Positions 54,001 to 61,209 of a DNA stretch of 64,000 nucleotides are shown here, piece by piece; the stretch's first letter is position 1; every line of letters starts with the position of its first letter. Made by a program: the position numbers and the translations under genes. The notes beneath the pieces are model-generated. The model searched no databases, had not been told where the DNA came from, and saw nothing but the letters and a program-made list of their open reading frames with translations. The stretch comes from Streptomyces asoensis (GTDB lineage: Bacteria; Actinomycetota; Actinomycetes; Streptomycetales; Streptomycetaceae): NCBI RefSeq assembly GCF_016860545.1, contig NZ_BNEB01000002.1, positions 868,001-932,000 on the forward strand, given 5' to 3'.

Positions 54001-54499
54001 GGCCAGGGAGACGGAGAAGGGCGACAAGAAGCACCTGCTGTCCGACAAGGACCTGGCCGTCGCCAAGGCCGAGGCGAAGGAACTCTGGGACGCGCTGAAC
54101 TCGCGCGACGTCACGGGCAACGTCAAGAAGACGATGGACGCCGACGCCGGCATGAAGTCCTCCGTCAAGAAGAACTTCGACGCCGTGATCAAGACGCCCG
54201 CCGTGAAGGACCTGACCGGTCAGGACTTCACACCGGCCACGAAGTTCAAGGGCCCGGCGCCCGTCGGCCAGCCCACCCGGCTGCGTGGCTTCTCCCGCAC
54301 GCTGGGCGTCGCCGGCGGCCTTCTCCAGGTCGCCCAGGCTCCCTCGTACGTCAGGGAGTACGGCTGGGGCAGGGGCGGCTGGGAGATGTTCAAGGACATG
54401 GTCGACCCGGTCGGAGCGAGTGACTCCACGGTCGACCCGTTCGTCGACCAGGGTGGGGGATCATCGATCTGCGACCCGTCGAGCGGCAACTGCGCCTGA
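48065..54499 (+). CDS. Secreted RHS/YD-repeat protein with variable C-terminal domain, putative polymorphic toxin
   Basis: A 2144-residue protein. A Sec signal (VVSALMLGGLIQAAASPAQA, residues about 20-39) is followed by an SpvB/TcdB-like N-terminal region (about 250-600: GSWVGDGFDLSPGFIERRY). Many YD repeats (about 800-1780, such as NYAYDALGR, WSHTYDQRGNQ) build the shell. The RHS core runs near 1780-1870 with REYDPQTGRFLSVDPV and NGYTYGNNNPLVYADPDG. After the core, about 270 residues form a helical Lys/Asp-rich domain with no motif I can name, ending in a Gly-rich hydrophobic segment and two Cys. In RHS toxins this is the variable toxin. ATG 48065. A candidate immunity gene follows. Confidence 0.92.
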   Translation: MRRKPPRSSPAALNRPVSLVVSALMLGGLIQAAASPAQAAGHPLPGVPRADKAVSGTDGIKVRPRTLTAGPKTPGKKPESSWPEAATATVELPRGATEKTATAERAGGLPLTIAPVKKAREAVQGTVEAAVRGREQARRAGVDGLLFTLEAKDHPRGVTRSGLAPTEAGMVAVTVDYADFARAYGGGYASRLHLVRLPACALTTPAEQACRTATPVPARNDTDRQTLTANAVSLRSGGTTVLAAAAETGGEKGDFKATSLSPSATWTTNLNTGDFTWSYDMPTPDVPGDLTPDVSLDYSSGSIDGRTGGTNNQGSWVGDGFDLSPGFIERRYKPCAEDGEKKADGSKPGDLCWSYDNAFISFNGKGGELVPAGKDEFRLKQDDGTRVARLTDTARGNGDDDGEYWRVTTPDGTAYFFGYHKLPGWTSGKETTDSTWTVPVYGNNTGEPCHASDFAGSWCRQAWRWNLDYVVDTHGNAMGYHYVQESNSYGRNLKADDDTPYTRGGYLERIDYGLRSSRMFADKPTAQVVFDNAERCLPQDGVTCAVDTIDAKAAYWYDTPWDLNCKADTKCDDGRLSPSFWTRKRLTGVTTQLLKADGTYGKVDSWKLGQRWGMADTDYQLLLDSVQHTGHTGTTPITLPKTTFAYTQLANRLDRTGDGYAPFIKSRLSSVADESGGQIDTTYSAPACDADALPTPQTNTTRCFPQFIGGDSTDAPDREWFNKYVVTSVVATDRTGGAPDQVTAYEYLDGAAWHFDDDDGLTKEKYKTWSQWRGYGHVRVKNGGQGGAAAMKSQEDHWFLRGMDGDRKDTAGGTKSVTVALESGEGDPITDHASAAGLEYRTAAFDRPGGKVIAKTVNRPWHHETASKTRDWGTVTADLTGVSESQAWTSLDDGAGVKWRTTSSSATHDTVAGRVTQVDDRGDTGTAADNQCVRTTYATNADKNILLLPSRVETVAKACDAAVDRSKDVIDDIRTAYDGGAYGAAPAKGDPTGTAALKSHSGTKATYLEAGATYDDYGRELTVTDLTADLTVTGDAAPVRTVRADGRTTTTAFVPTTGLPTRTRTTTPPADPAVPATAQTTVKDLDPLRGLLLKQTDTNDNVTNYAYDALGRSTKVWLADRATSGVPTYEYDYTVTEGKPVAVATKLLNNEGGQITSYKLYDGFLRERQSQAPGPDGGRIISDVFYDERGLAAKKFAPYYSTGSPVTELFKPADALSVETQTHTAFDGLGRAVEEKQLAGNGDGGAVLGTTKTIYAGDRTTVIPPVGATTVTTLTDARGNVTELREHQARAPESAYDTTTYEHTPSGELLKVTDPAGNSWSHTYDQRGNQLSLTDPDKGRTDTKYDDRNQVISSTDANGTLVNAYDGLGRKTELREGSATGRLRVKWTYDTVAGAKGQLADSTRYVGDAAYTTSVTAYDKLYRATRTATVIPAAEGDLAGTYQSGTAYKPSGLVASLSYSAAGSLPGGSVNYTYEDRTLRPVSVYGQGMTSTATYSQTGKPLVYSFGLTSGGKKTQVTNTYEYGTQRLATTRVDREGQPGVDQNVTFRYDEAGNVLSLNDVSRTGTDNQCFSYDHLRRMTEAWTQGDQTCAATPSAAKVGGPAPYWQSYTYDKAGNRLTDTQHHTGGDTTKDVKRTYEYPAPGTPKAHTLTSVTSQGPAGTTRTDYKYDPIGNTTDRGRQHLDWDAEGLLTKVTEPVDGKPDNVTEYLYDANGNRLLSRTGARTTLHLGHTDVTLDKGAAKARATRYMDLGSGHQAIRADDGTFSFTLADHHGTGLLAVAATDLALTQRRVLPFGTVRGTAPAAWPSARGFVGGIDDTKDTGLTHLGAREYDPQTGRFLSVDPVMNLSDPQQMNGYTYGNNNPLVYADPDGKFFGFAALFKAVKKAIAKLFNRVPNANPGFMQRRAQAPAVSNKKLSGALQQIYPKARAKQVFGNGKMSTALVYEFNTGERLPGKDELHVQKGWSTMKALSEVLDLDRKARETEKGDKKHLLSDKDLAVAKAEAKELWDALNSRDVTGNVKKTMDADAGMKSSVKKNFDAVIKTPAVKDLTGQDFTPATKFKGPAPVGQPTRLRGFSRTLGVAGGLLQVAQAPSYVREYGWGRGGWEMFKDMVDPVGASDSTVDPFVDQGGGSSICDPSSGNCA

Positions 54500-54513
54500 C
54501 ACTCGCCGAGCCC

Positions 54514-54548
54514 GGGGGCCTGCCGCGCACCATGCGCGGCGGGCCCCT
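54514..54548 (+). terminator. Hairpin between RHS gene and candidate immunity gene
   Basis: GGGGCC-TGCCGCGC and GCGCGGC-GGGCCCC pair across a short loop 15 bases past the RHS stop. It could be a terminator or a step-down attenuator, leaving the small gene to its own promoter. Confidence 0.55.
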
Positions 54549-54609
54549 CCGCTTCCCCCGGCCTTCCCCCGACAGCGGCACGACGACGAGACCCCGACCT
54601 GGAAGAGAC

Positions 54610-55035
54610 ATGAGCGAGATCCCCCTCTCCGACATTCCGGCGCTCCTGCTGCGCACCCTGCCCGAAACCGCGGATTTCATCGCACAGAAGTACGAGATGT
54701 CCGCGGAAGCGGCCGTGCTGACCGAGGAGATGACCGCGGACCTCTACGAGGTCCTCGCCGAGTGCCTCACCGCACCGGTCCTGATGCCGCAGCTGAAGAG
54801 CGCCACCCCGGACACGGAACTGCTCGCGCGCTGCTGGGACTTCGTGGAACGGCTCACCGCGCACTCCCTGGAGAGTGTCCGGGGCGCCGCCTACTTCGAG
54901 GTCCTCGAACAGCTCCTGGACGCCGACGGCCTCGTGGAGGCCGCCTGGCCGTACATGGGGGAGCGGACGCGGGCCCGCACCCTCACGATGCTGGACTTCT
55001 ACGGCGTCCGGCTGCCCGGCATCGACGGACGGTAG
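54610..55035 (+). CDS. Small acidic protein, candidate immunity protein of the RHS toxin
   Basis: A 141-residue acidic, all-helical, cytoplasmic protein: SEIPLSDIPALLLRTLPETA, then AECLTAPVLMPQLKS, FVERLTAHSLESVRGAAYFE, ending FYGVRLPGIDGR. I do not recognise a named family with certainty; the helical plan recalls DUF7674-like immunity proteins. Position is the main evidence: it is the first gene after the variable RHS end, on the same strand, 110 bases away. ATG 54610 follows GGAAGA. Its acidity could balance the Lys-rich RHS C-terminus. Confidence 0.6.
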   Translation: MSEIPLSDIPALLLRTLPETADFIAQKYEMSAEAAVLTEEMTADLYEVLAECLTAPVLMPQLKSATPDTELLARCWDFVERLTAHSLESVRGAAYFEVLEQLLDADGLVEAAWPYMGERTRARTLTMLDFYGVRLPGIDGR

Positions 55036-55082
55036 TGGGCGGGGGCGGCGACCGGCGGTGGCGCCGGGCGGCCGCCGCCGCC

Positions 55083-56333
55083 TCACAGCCGTACGACGAC
55101 CAGGGCCGTGTCGTCGGTCGCGCCGCCCGGCGGCAGGAGCTCCAACAGGACGGCGTCCGCGAGGGTTTCGGGGTCGGCTTTCCGGTGCCGCACCAGGGCG
55201 TCGGCGAGTCGGGCGAGCCCCGTGTCGATGTCCTCGCGCCGCCGCTCCACCAGCCCGTCGGTGTACAGGGCGAGGGTGGCGCCGCTGTCGTAGGAGGTGC
55301 ACGCCTCGGGCCGCCGCACCGGCGTGGGGCGGGCGTCGAGCGGGGGGTCCGTGGCCCGGTCGAGGAACTCCACCCGGCCGTCGGCGTGCACCAGCACGGG
55401 CGGCGGGTGACCGGCGCTGCTGTAGGTGATGGTGCGGTGGTCGAAGTCGATGAACGTGGTGACCACCGTGGCCGATTCGGCGCCGTCCACGACGTGCGCG
55501 TACCGGCCGAGGATGTTGAGCGCCTCCGCGGGGCCCCCGGCGACCCGGGAGGTCGCGCTGAGCGCGCTGCGCAGCTGGCCCATCACCCCGGCGGCCTCCA
55601 GTCCGTGCCCGACCACGTCCCCGACCGACACCCCGACGCGGTTGCCGCCGACCAGGTCCACCAGGTCGTACCAGTCCCCGCAGACGTTGAGCGCGCCGAC
55701 CGCGGGCCGGTAGCGCACGGCGGCCCGGTGGTGGCCGACCTGACGGCCCGCGGGCAGCATCGCTTCCTGGAGGGCGATGGCCACCTCGCGCTCGCGGGCG
55801 TGGGCCAGCCGCAGCCGCTCGTTGAGTTCCTGGAGTTCGCGGGCGCGGGTGTACAGCTCGGCCTCCAGGATGCGTCGGCTGCCCGCCCGCTCGGCGGCCC
55901 CGCCCGGTCCGCGGCGCCCGCGGGCCCGGATCAGTTCGGTGACCTCCTCCACCCGGTGCACCACCAGCACCACCGAGCCGTCGGGTCCGTGCACCGGCGC
56001 GTTGACCGGGCTCCAGTAGCGTTCGTCCCATTCACCGGGCTGCTCGGCGGACTCGACGTCGTAGCGCTGGAGCGCCATCGCGTCCCGCTCGCCCGTGCTG
56101 AGCACCCGCCGCAGGGAGGCCTCCAGGTTGCGCATGCCGCTCGCGGCCCCGTCGTTGGGATTGTCGGGGAAGACGTCGAAGAGGTGCCGGCCGACCATCT
56201 GCTCACGCCTGCGGCCCGCCACCCGCAGGTACTCGATGTTGACGTCCGCGTAGACCAGCTGGGGCGTCAGCAGGGCCACCATGCCCGGCAGGGCCTGGAA
56301 CACCGCCGCGTAGTCGATCGCCGTGTCGTTCAT
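55083..56333 (-). CDS. PAS-PP2C (SpoIIE-type) phosphatase
   Basis: A 416-residue regulatory Ser/Thr phosphatase. A PAS domain (about 5-130: FQALPGMVALLTPQLVYADVN, HRVEEVTELI) is joined by a coiled segment (about 150-190) to a SpoIIE/PP2C domain (about 195-415). Metal-binding Asp residues lie in NVCGDWYDLVDLV, GDVVGHGLEA, LALYTDGLVERR and GGATDDTALVVV. It probably dephosphorylates an anti-anti-sigma factor in response to a PAS signal. ATG 56333. Same strand as the larger phosphatase upstream, 76 bases apart; convergent with the immunity candidate. Confidence 0.92.
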   Translation of the reverse strand: MNDTAIDYAAVFQALPGMVALLTPQLVYADVNIEYLRVAGRRREQMVGRHLFDVFPDNPNDGAASGMRNLEASLRRVLSTGERDAMALQRYDVESAEQPGEWDERYWSPVNAPVHGPDGSVVLVVHRVEEVTELIRARGRRGPGGAAERAGSRRILEAELYTRARELQELNERLRLAHAREREVAIALQEAMLPAGRQVGHHRAAVRYRPAVGALNVCGDWYDLVDLVGGNRVGVSVGDVVGHGLEAAGVMGQLRSALSATSRVAGGPAEALNILGRYAHVVDGAESATVVTTFIDFDHRTITYSSAGHPPPVLVHADGRVEFLDRATDPPLDARPTPVRRPEACTSYDSGATLALYTDGLVERRREDIDTGLARLADALVRHRKADPETLADAVLLELLPPGGATDDTALVVVRL

Positions 56334-56409
56334 GGATGCGCCCCATCCGCCGGTTTTGCGTCATTTTCTCATGTCATGTGACGACGAGGCGTCCTGGCGG
56401 GCGGACCGT

Positions 56410-58875
56410 TCACGCACCGGGGCCGGTGAGCGGCTGCTCGGCCCAGATGATCTTCCCTTCGGGCAGGAAGCGGGTGCCCCAGCGCTGGGAGACCTGCGAG
56501 ACCAGCAGCAGCCCGCGGCCGCCCTCGTCGGTGGCGCGCGGATGGCGCAGATGCGGTGCGGTGGTGCCGCCGTCGAAGACCTCGCACACGAGGGCGCGCT
56601 CACGGATCAGCCGCAGCCGGATCGGCCCGGTGGCATAGCGCAGGGCGTTGGTGACCAGTTCGCTCACGATGAGCTCGGTGGTGAACGACAGGTCGGCCAG
56701 TCCCCACTCGGCCAGCCGGCGGCCCGCGGTCTTGCGGGCCTCGGCCACCGCCGCCGGATCGGCCGGCAGCTCCCAGTCGGCGACCCGGTCGGCGGCCAGC
56801 CGGCGGGTACGGGCCATCAGCAGGGCCACGTCGTCGTACGGCCGGGTGGGCACGAGGGCGTCGATCACGGCCCGGCAGCGCAGGTCGAGCGCCTGCGGCC
56901 GCTGCTCCAGCGCGTGCCGCAGCCGGTCCCGGTCGGTGTCCAGCGCCCACTGTTCCCCCCGCGCCAGCAGGCCGTCCGTGTGCAGCGCGAGCGTGCTGCC
57001 CTCCGGCAGGACCACCTCGGCGGCCTCGAACGGCGGACCGCCCGCCCCGAGCGGCGCCCCCGGCGGCAGCTCGACGAACGTCACGGTCCCGTCCGGCAGC
57101 ACCACGGCCGGCGCGGGATGCCCGGCCGCCGCGATCGCGCACCGCCCGTCGACGGGGTCGTAGACGGCGTACACGCACGCCGAGCCCACCGTCCGGGTGC
57201 CGTCCGGGGAGGGACCCGCCGCCGCCTCCTCCCGGGCTCCGCCCTCCTCGTCGTCCATGCGGGTGACCAGGTCGTCGAGGTGCGCCAGGATCTCCTCCGG
57301 CGGCAGGTCGAGGGCGGCGAGGGTGCGCACGGCCGTCCGTACCCGCCCCATGGCCGCGGCGGCGTCGATGCCGTGTCCGGGGACCTCGCCGACGACCAGG
57401 GCCACCCGCGCCCCCGACAGCGGGATCAGGTCGTACCAGTCGCCGCCGAGGCCGGTCAGCTCGTCGGCCGGCCGGTAGCAGGCGGCGACCTCCACCGCGT
57501 CCTGCTCGGGCAGCCGGCGCGGGAGAAGGTTGCGCTGGAGCACCAGGGCCGCGTCCCGCTCGCGGGTGTAGCGGCGGGCGTTGTCCACGCAGACGGCCGC
57601 CCGGGAGACGAGGTCCTCGGCGAGCGCCAGGTCGTCCTCGTCGAAGGGCTCGCGCGTGCGGCGGCGCAGGAACGTGGTGACGCCCAGGACGGCGCCCCGC
57701 GCCCGGACCGGCACGATCAGGGCGCTGGGCGGCTCGGCCCCTGCGGGCAGCCGGGTGACCCACTCCTCGGTGAAGGGGTCCAGCGGGTCGCGGGGGTCCA
57801 GCCGCTCGACCTTCCACGGGCGTCCGTCGAGCAGGGCGCGCAGCGCGGGCGAGCCGGCCCGGTACACGACCGCGGGGCAGTCGGAGACGTCCCCCGGTCC
57901 GCCGGCCGACCGCAGCCCCGCCCGGCGCAGGGTCACGGAGTCGTCCGGGCCCCGCGTCGTCTGCTCCGACGCCGGTTCGGCGCCGCGCAGCACCGGCGCC
58001 GGCAGATCCACGGTGACCACGTCGGCGAACTCCGGCACCGCCACGTCCGCCAGCTCCTGGCAGGTCCGCGCGATGTCCAGGCTGCGGCCGATCCGCCGGC
58101 CGGCCCGGTCCAGCAGGGCGAGCCGCTGCCGCGCACGGTGCCGCTCGGTCATGTCCACGACCGTGTAATAGATGCCGATCGGGCCGCCCTGGTCGTCGTC
58201 CAGCCGGGTGAACGACAGCATGTGGGCCGTCTCGCGGTGCGGAGCGGTCCGGAACCGGCCCACGAGCTCATAGCCGGTGACGGGCTCGCCGGTCGCCAGC
58301 ACCCGCCGCATCTGGGCCTCGATCGCCTCGGCGTCCAGACCCGGCTGGACGTCGGCCAGCCGCAGCCCCAGCCGGCGCTCGGGCGGCCCGCCGCCGAACC
58401 GGGCCAGGGCCGCGTTCGACCACACGAAGCGCAGATCGGTGTCGACCATCGCTATGCCGATCGGGGAGCCGCCGATCATCTTCTCCAGCACCGAGCGGCT
58501 CATGTTCCAGCCCCGGGCGTCGGCCATCTCGTTCAGCAGCACCAGCCAGCGGGCCCGGCCGCCCGGCTCGTGGGCCGAGGTGAACCGCGCCATCACCGGC
58601 ACCGGCCGGCCGTCCTTGCGGCGGGCCGACAGCAGCCCCGCCCAGCCGTCGGCCCTGCCGCACCGTTCGAGGACGTCCGGCACCCGCACGGCGTCCCCGT
58701 GGGCGAGCAGCCCGGCCAGATCCATGCCCACGGCCTCGGCGGCCGGATATCCCAGCAGGCGCTGGGCGTCCGGGGTCCAGCTGGTCACCACGCCCCGTGC
58801 GTCGAGCAGCAGGGGCGCGGTGTCCGCCACGTCGAACCGCCGGCGGGCAACGTCGTCCTCGTCGTGTGTGCCCAC
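56410..58875 (-). CDS. Multidomain PAS-PAS-GAF-PP2C-HATPase signalling protein
   Basis: An 821-residue protein. Two PAS domains (about 15-110 and 120-245) and a GAF domain (about 265-420) sense signals. A SpoIIE/PP2C phosphatase (about 430-670) contains LGGDWYDLIPL, GEVPGHGIDAAAAMG, LALHTDGLLARG and PYDDVALLMA. A HATPase_c domain ends it (about 690-815: LIVSELVTNALRYA, DEGGRGLLLV). One protein thus unites the phosphatase and the anti-sigma-kinase-like module of a partner-switch. I chose GTG 58875 for GAGAGG six bases upstream; an ATG at 58929 is an alternative. Confidence 0.93.
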   Translation of the reverse strand: MGTHDEDDVARRRFDVADTAPLLLDARGVVTSWTPDAQRLLGYPAAEAVGMDLAGLLAHGDAVRVPDVLERCGRADGWAGLLSARRKDGRPVPVMARFTSAHEPGGRARWLVLLNEMADARGWNMSRSVLEKMIGGSPIGIAMVDTDLRFVWSNAALARFGGGPPERRLGLRLADVQPGLDAEAIEAQMRRVLATGEPVTGYELVGRFRTAPHRETAHMLSFTRLDDDQGGPIGIYYTVVDMTERHRARQRLALLDRAGRRIGRSLDIARTCQELADVAVPEFADVVTVDLPAPVLRGAEPASEQTTRGPDDSVTLRRAGLRSAGGPGDVSDCPAVVYRAGSPALRALLDGRPWKVERLDPRDPLDPFTEEWVTRLPAGAEPPSALIVPVRARGAVLGVTTFLRRRTREPFDEDDLALAEDLVSRAAVCVDNARRYTRERDAALVLQRNLLPRRLPEQDAVEVAACYRPADELTGLGGDWYDLIPLSGARVALVVGEVPGHGIDAAAAMGRVRTAVRTLAALDLPPEEILAHLDDLVTRMDDEEGGAREEAAAGPSPDGTRTVGSACVYAVYDPVDGRCAIAAAGHPAPAVVLPDGTVTFVELPPGAPLGAGGPPFEAAEVVLPEGSTLALHTDGLLARGEQWALDTDRDRLRHALEQRPQALDLRCRAVIDALVPTRPYDDVALLMARTRRLAADRVADWELPADPAAVAEARKTAGRRLAEWGLADLSFTTELIVSELVTNALRYATGPIRLRLIRERALVCEVFDGGTTAPHLRHPRATDEGGRGLLLVSQVSQRWGTRFLPEGKIIWAEQPLTGPGA

Positions 58876-59008
58876 GGTCGACCTCTCTGTCGCTGACAGT
58901 GGTCTACCACCTCCCGACCCAATCATCACCCTGCCCGCACGGCGCCGGCCGGGCCACCCGGGAGCCGGGCGCCGCGCCGGACGGGCCGTACGGGCCCCCG
59001 GAGGGTGC

Positions 59009-60238
59009 TCAGCCCCGCCCGGCCAGCACCCGCTCCAGGGTGGCCAGCGCCGAGGACAGCTCCTCGCCGGTGATCGTCAGGGGCGGCGCCAGCCGGATGG
59101 TCGAGCCGTGGGTGTCCTTGACCAGGACGCCCTCGCGCATGAGGAGCTCGCTCACCTCGCGGCCCGTGCCCAGCGCCGGGTCGACGTCGACGCCCGCCCA
59201 CAGACCGCGCGCCCGGAAACCGACGACCCCCTTGCCGACCAGCGCGGTCAGCCCGTCCCGCAGGACGACGCCCAGCTCGCTCGCCCGCTGCTGGAACTCG
59301 CCGGTCTCCAGCAGTTCCACCACCGCGGTGCCGACCGCGGCCGCCAGCGGGTTGCCGCCGAAGGTCGACCCGTGCTCGCCCGGCCGCAGCACCGACAGCA
59401 CCTCCCGGCGGGCCACCACCGCCGACACCGGCACGATGCCGCCGCCCAGCGCCTTGCCGAGCAGCAGGACGTCGGGCACGACCCCCTCGTGCTCCACGGC
59501 CAGCGTCCGTCCGGTGCGACCGAGCCCGGACTGGATCTCGTCCGCGACGAACAGGCAGTTCCTGCGCCGGGTCAGCTCCCGCACCCCGGCCAGATAGCCG
59601 TCGTCGGGGATGACGACACCCGCCTCGCCCTGGATCGGTTCGATGAGCACCGCCGCCGTCGTCTCGTCCACGGCCTCCTCCAGCGCGGCCAGGTCGTTGT
59701 ACGGCACGATCCGGAAGCCCGGCGTGAACGGCCCGAAGCCCGCCCGCGCCGTCTCGTCCGTCGAGAAGCTCACGATCGTCGTCGTGCGGCCGTGGAAGTT
59801 GTCGGCGGCGACCACGATCGTGGCCCGGTCGGCCGGCACGCCCTTCACCTCGTAGGCCCACTTGCGGGCCACCTTGATGCCGCTCTCGACGGCCTCGGCG
59901 CCCGTGTTCATCGGCAGGACCATGTCCAGGCCGGTCAGCTCCGCGAGCCGCTCGGCGAACCCGGCCAGGCGGTCGTTGTGGAAGGCCCGGGAGGTCAGGG
60001 TGAGGAGGTCCAGCTGACGGTGGGCCGCCTCGATCAGCAGGGGGTGCCGGTGACCGAAGTTCAGGGCCGAGTAGCCGGCCAGCATGTCGAGGTAGCGGCG
60101 GCCCTCCACGTCCTGCACCCAGGCGCCCTCGGCGCTCGCGACGACCACGGGCAGCGGATGGTAGTTGTGCGCGAGGACCGGCTCCTCGGCGCGGATCAGG
60201 TCGGCGGAGGTACGCGTACGGACGGCGGGAGCGGTCAT
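59009..60238 (-). CDS. rocD: Ornithine aminotransferase
   Basis: A 409-residue class III aminotransferase. LDMLAGYSALNFGHRHP, PMNTGAEAVESGIKVARKW and VVAADNFHGRTTTIVSFS are characteristic of ornithine-oxo-acid transaminase. The cofactor Asp is in FVADEIQSGLGRTG and the PLP Lys in LLGKALGGGIVPVSA. It converts ornithine to glutamate semialdehyde. ATG 60238 overlaps the stop of the upstream DDAH-family gene as ATGA, so both are coupled. Confidence 0.95.
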   Translation of the reverse strand: MTAPAVRTRTSADLIRAEEPVLAHNYHPLPVVVASAEGAWVQDVEGRRYLDMLAGYSALNFGHRHPLLIEAAHRQLDLLTLTSRAFHNDRLAGFAERLAELTGLDMVLPMNTGAEAVESGIKVARKWAYEVKGVPADRATIVVAADNFHGRTTTIVSFSTDETARAGFGPFTPGFRIVPYNDLAALEEAVDETTAAVLIEPIQGEAGVVIPDDGYLAGVRELTRRRNCLFVADEIQSGLGRTGRTLAVEHEGVVPDVLLLGKALGGGIVPVSAVVARREVLSVLRPGEHGSTFGGNPLAAAVGTAVVELLETGEFQQRASELGVVLRDGLTALVGKGVVGFRARGLWAGVDVDPALGTGREVSELLMREGVLVKDTHGSTIRLAPPLTITGEELSSALATLERVLAGRG

Positions 60239-61047
60239 GAACGGATCTCCTGGGTGCAGCACTTGATGCCGCCGCCGGCCTTCTGGAACTCGGAGAGGTC
60301 GACGGGGACGGGGACATATCCGCGCTCGGTGAGACGGGAGGCGAGGGCCTCGGCCCGGGGCGCGATGAAGACGTGGCGGCCGTCGGAGACGGAGTTCAGG
60401 CCGAAGGCCATGGCGTCCTCGCGGGTGGCGAGCACCGCGTCCGGATACAGCCTGGCCAGCACCTCACGGCTGCCGGAGGAGAACGCCTCCGGGTAGTACG
60501 AGATGTTGTCGTCGTCGAGGACGAAGAGCGCCGTGTCCAGGTGGTAGAAGTGCGGGTCCACCAGGGTCAGGCTGATCACCGGATGGCCGAAGAACTCCTG
60601 CACCTCCCGGTGCGCCTCGCGGGTCGTGCGGAAGCCGGTGCCGGCCAGCACGTACCGGCCCGTCCAGACCAGGTCGCCCTCGCCCTCGCAGACGGACTGC
60701 GGCCGGTGGACGTCGTAGCCCGCCGCCCTGAACCAGGTGTCGTAGTGGACGGACTCGGGACGCCGCTCGGGCGCGTGGAAGAGCGAGCCGAAGACACGGC
60801 CGGCGACCACGACCGCCGAGTTCGCGGCGAACACCATGTCCGGAAGACCGGGGGCCGGCTCCACGGTGTCCACGGTGTGGCCGTGGGCACGGTAGGCGCG
60901 GATCAGTGACTGCCACTGTTCCTGGGCGAGGTCCACGTCGACCGGGGTGTCGGGACGCATCCAGGGGTTGATCGCGTACTGCACGGCGAAATGTCTGGGT
61001 TCACAGACGAGAAAGCGCCGGGGGCGCCGCATACGGCTGTCGGTCAC
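60235..61047 (-). CDS. ddaH: DDAH/arginine-dihydrolase family guanidino hydrolase
   Basis: A 270-residue amidinotransferase-fold enzyme. FAVQYAINPWMRPD and DMVFAANSAVVV are conserved family segments, FYHLDTALFVLDDD holds the catalytic His, and GGGIKCCTQEI the nucleophile Cys (two in a row). It is usually labelled dimethylargininase. However, the NPWM plus QW features also occur in ArgZ/AgrE-type arginine dihydrolases, and coupling to rocD would suit a product of ornithine. Start GTG 61047 with GGAGG about ten bases upstream. An Lrp-like gene precedes it on the same strand. Confidence 0.88.
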   Translation of the reverse strand: MTDSRMRRPRRFLVCEPRHFAVQYAINPWMRPDTPVDVDLAQEQWQSLIRAYRAHGHTVDTVEPAPGLPDMVFAANSAVVVAGRVFGSLFHAPERRPESVHYDTWFRAAGYDVHRPQSVCEGEGDLVWTGRYVLAGTGFRTTREAHREVQEFFGHPVISLTLVDPHFYHLDTALFVLDDDNISYYPEAFSSGSREVLARLYPDAVLATREDAMAFGLNSVSDGRHVFIAPRAEALASRLTERGYVPVPVDLSEFQKAGGGIKCCTQEIRS

Positions 61048-61140
61048 AGAGAGGTACCTCCACCTTTCCCTGTCCTGCGGTGTCGACCTGGGGTTGACAC
61101 CACGGTAGGAACTGACCGGGACGCCCGACAAGGAACAACC

Positions 61141-61171
61141 ATTGCGTGTCGACGCAGTAATGCTGCGCAAT
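61141..61171. promoter_or_regulatory. Nested dyad upstream of the DDAH-family gene
   Basis: ATTGCG and CGCAAT flank an inner CGCAG-N5-CTGCG dyad, all within 31 bases and about 95 bases before the GTG start. It is the best operator candidate for the adjacent Lrp protein. Confidence 0.5.
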
Positions 61172-61209
61172 CGGCGTAGCGAACGCACGATCACTGCGCC
61201 GACCGGGGT

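Noticed and set aside
50060..54034. A 1324-codon open frame antisense to the RHS gene
   Set aside because: Its composition (Val/Gly/Arg-rich, no motif) is what the complement of YD repeats in GC-rich DNA gives; the sense frame is clearly the real gene.
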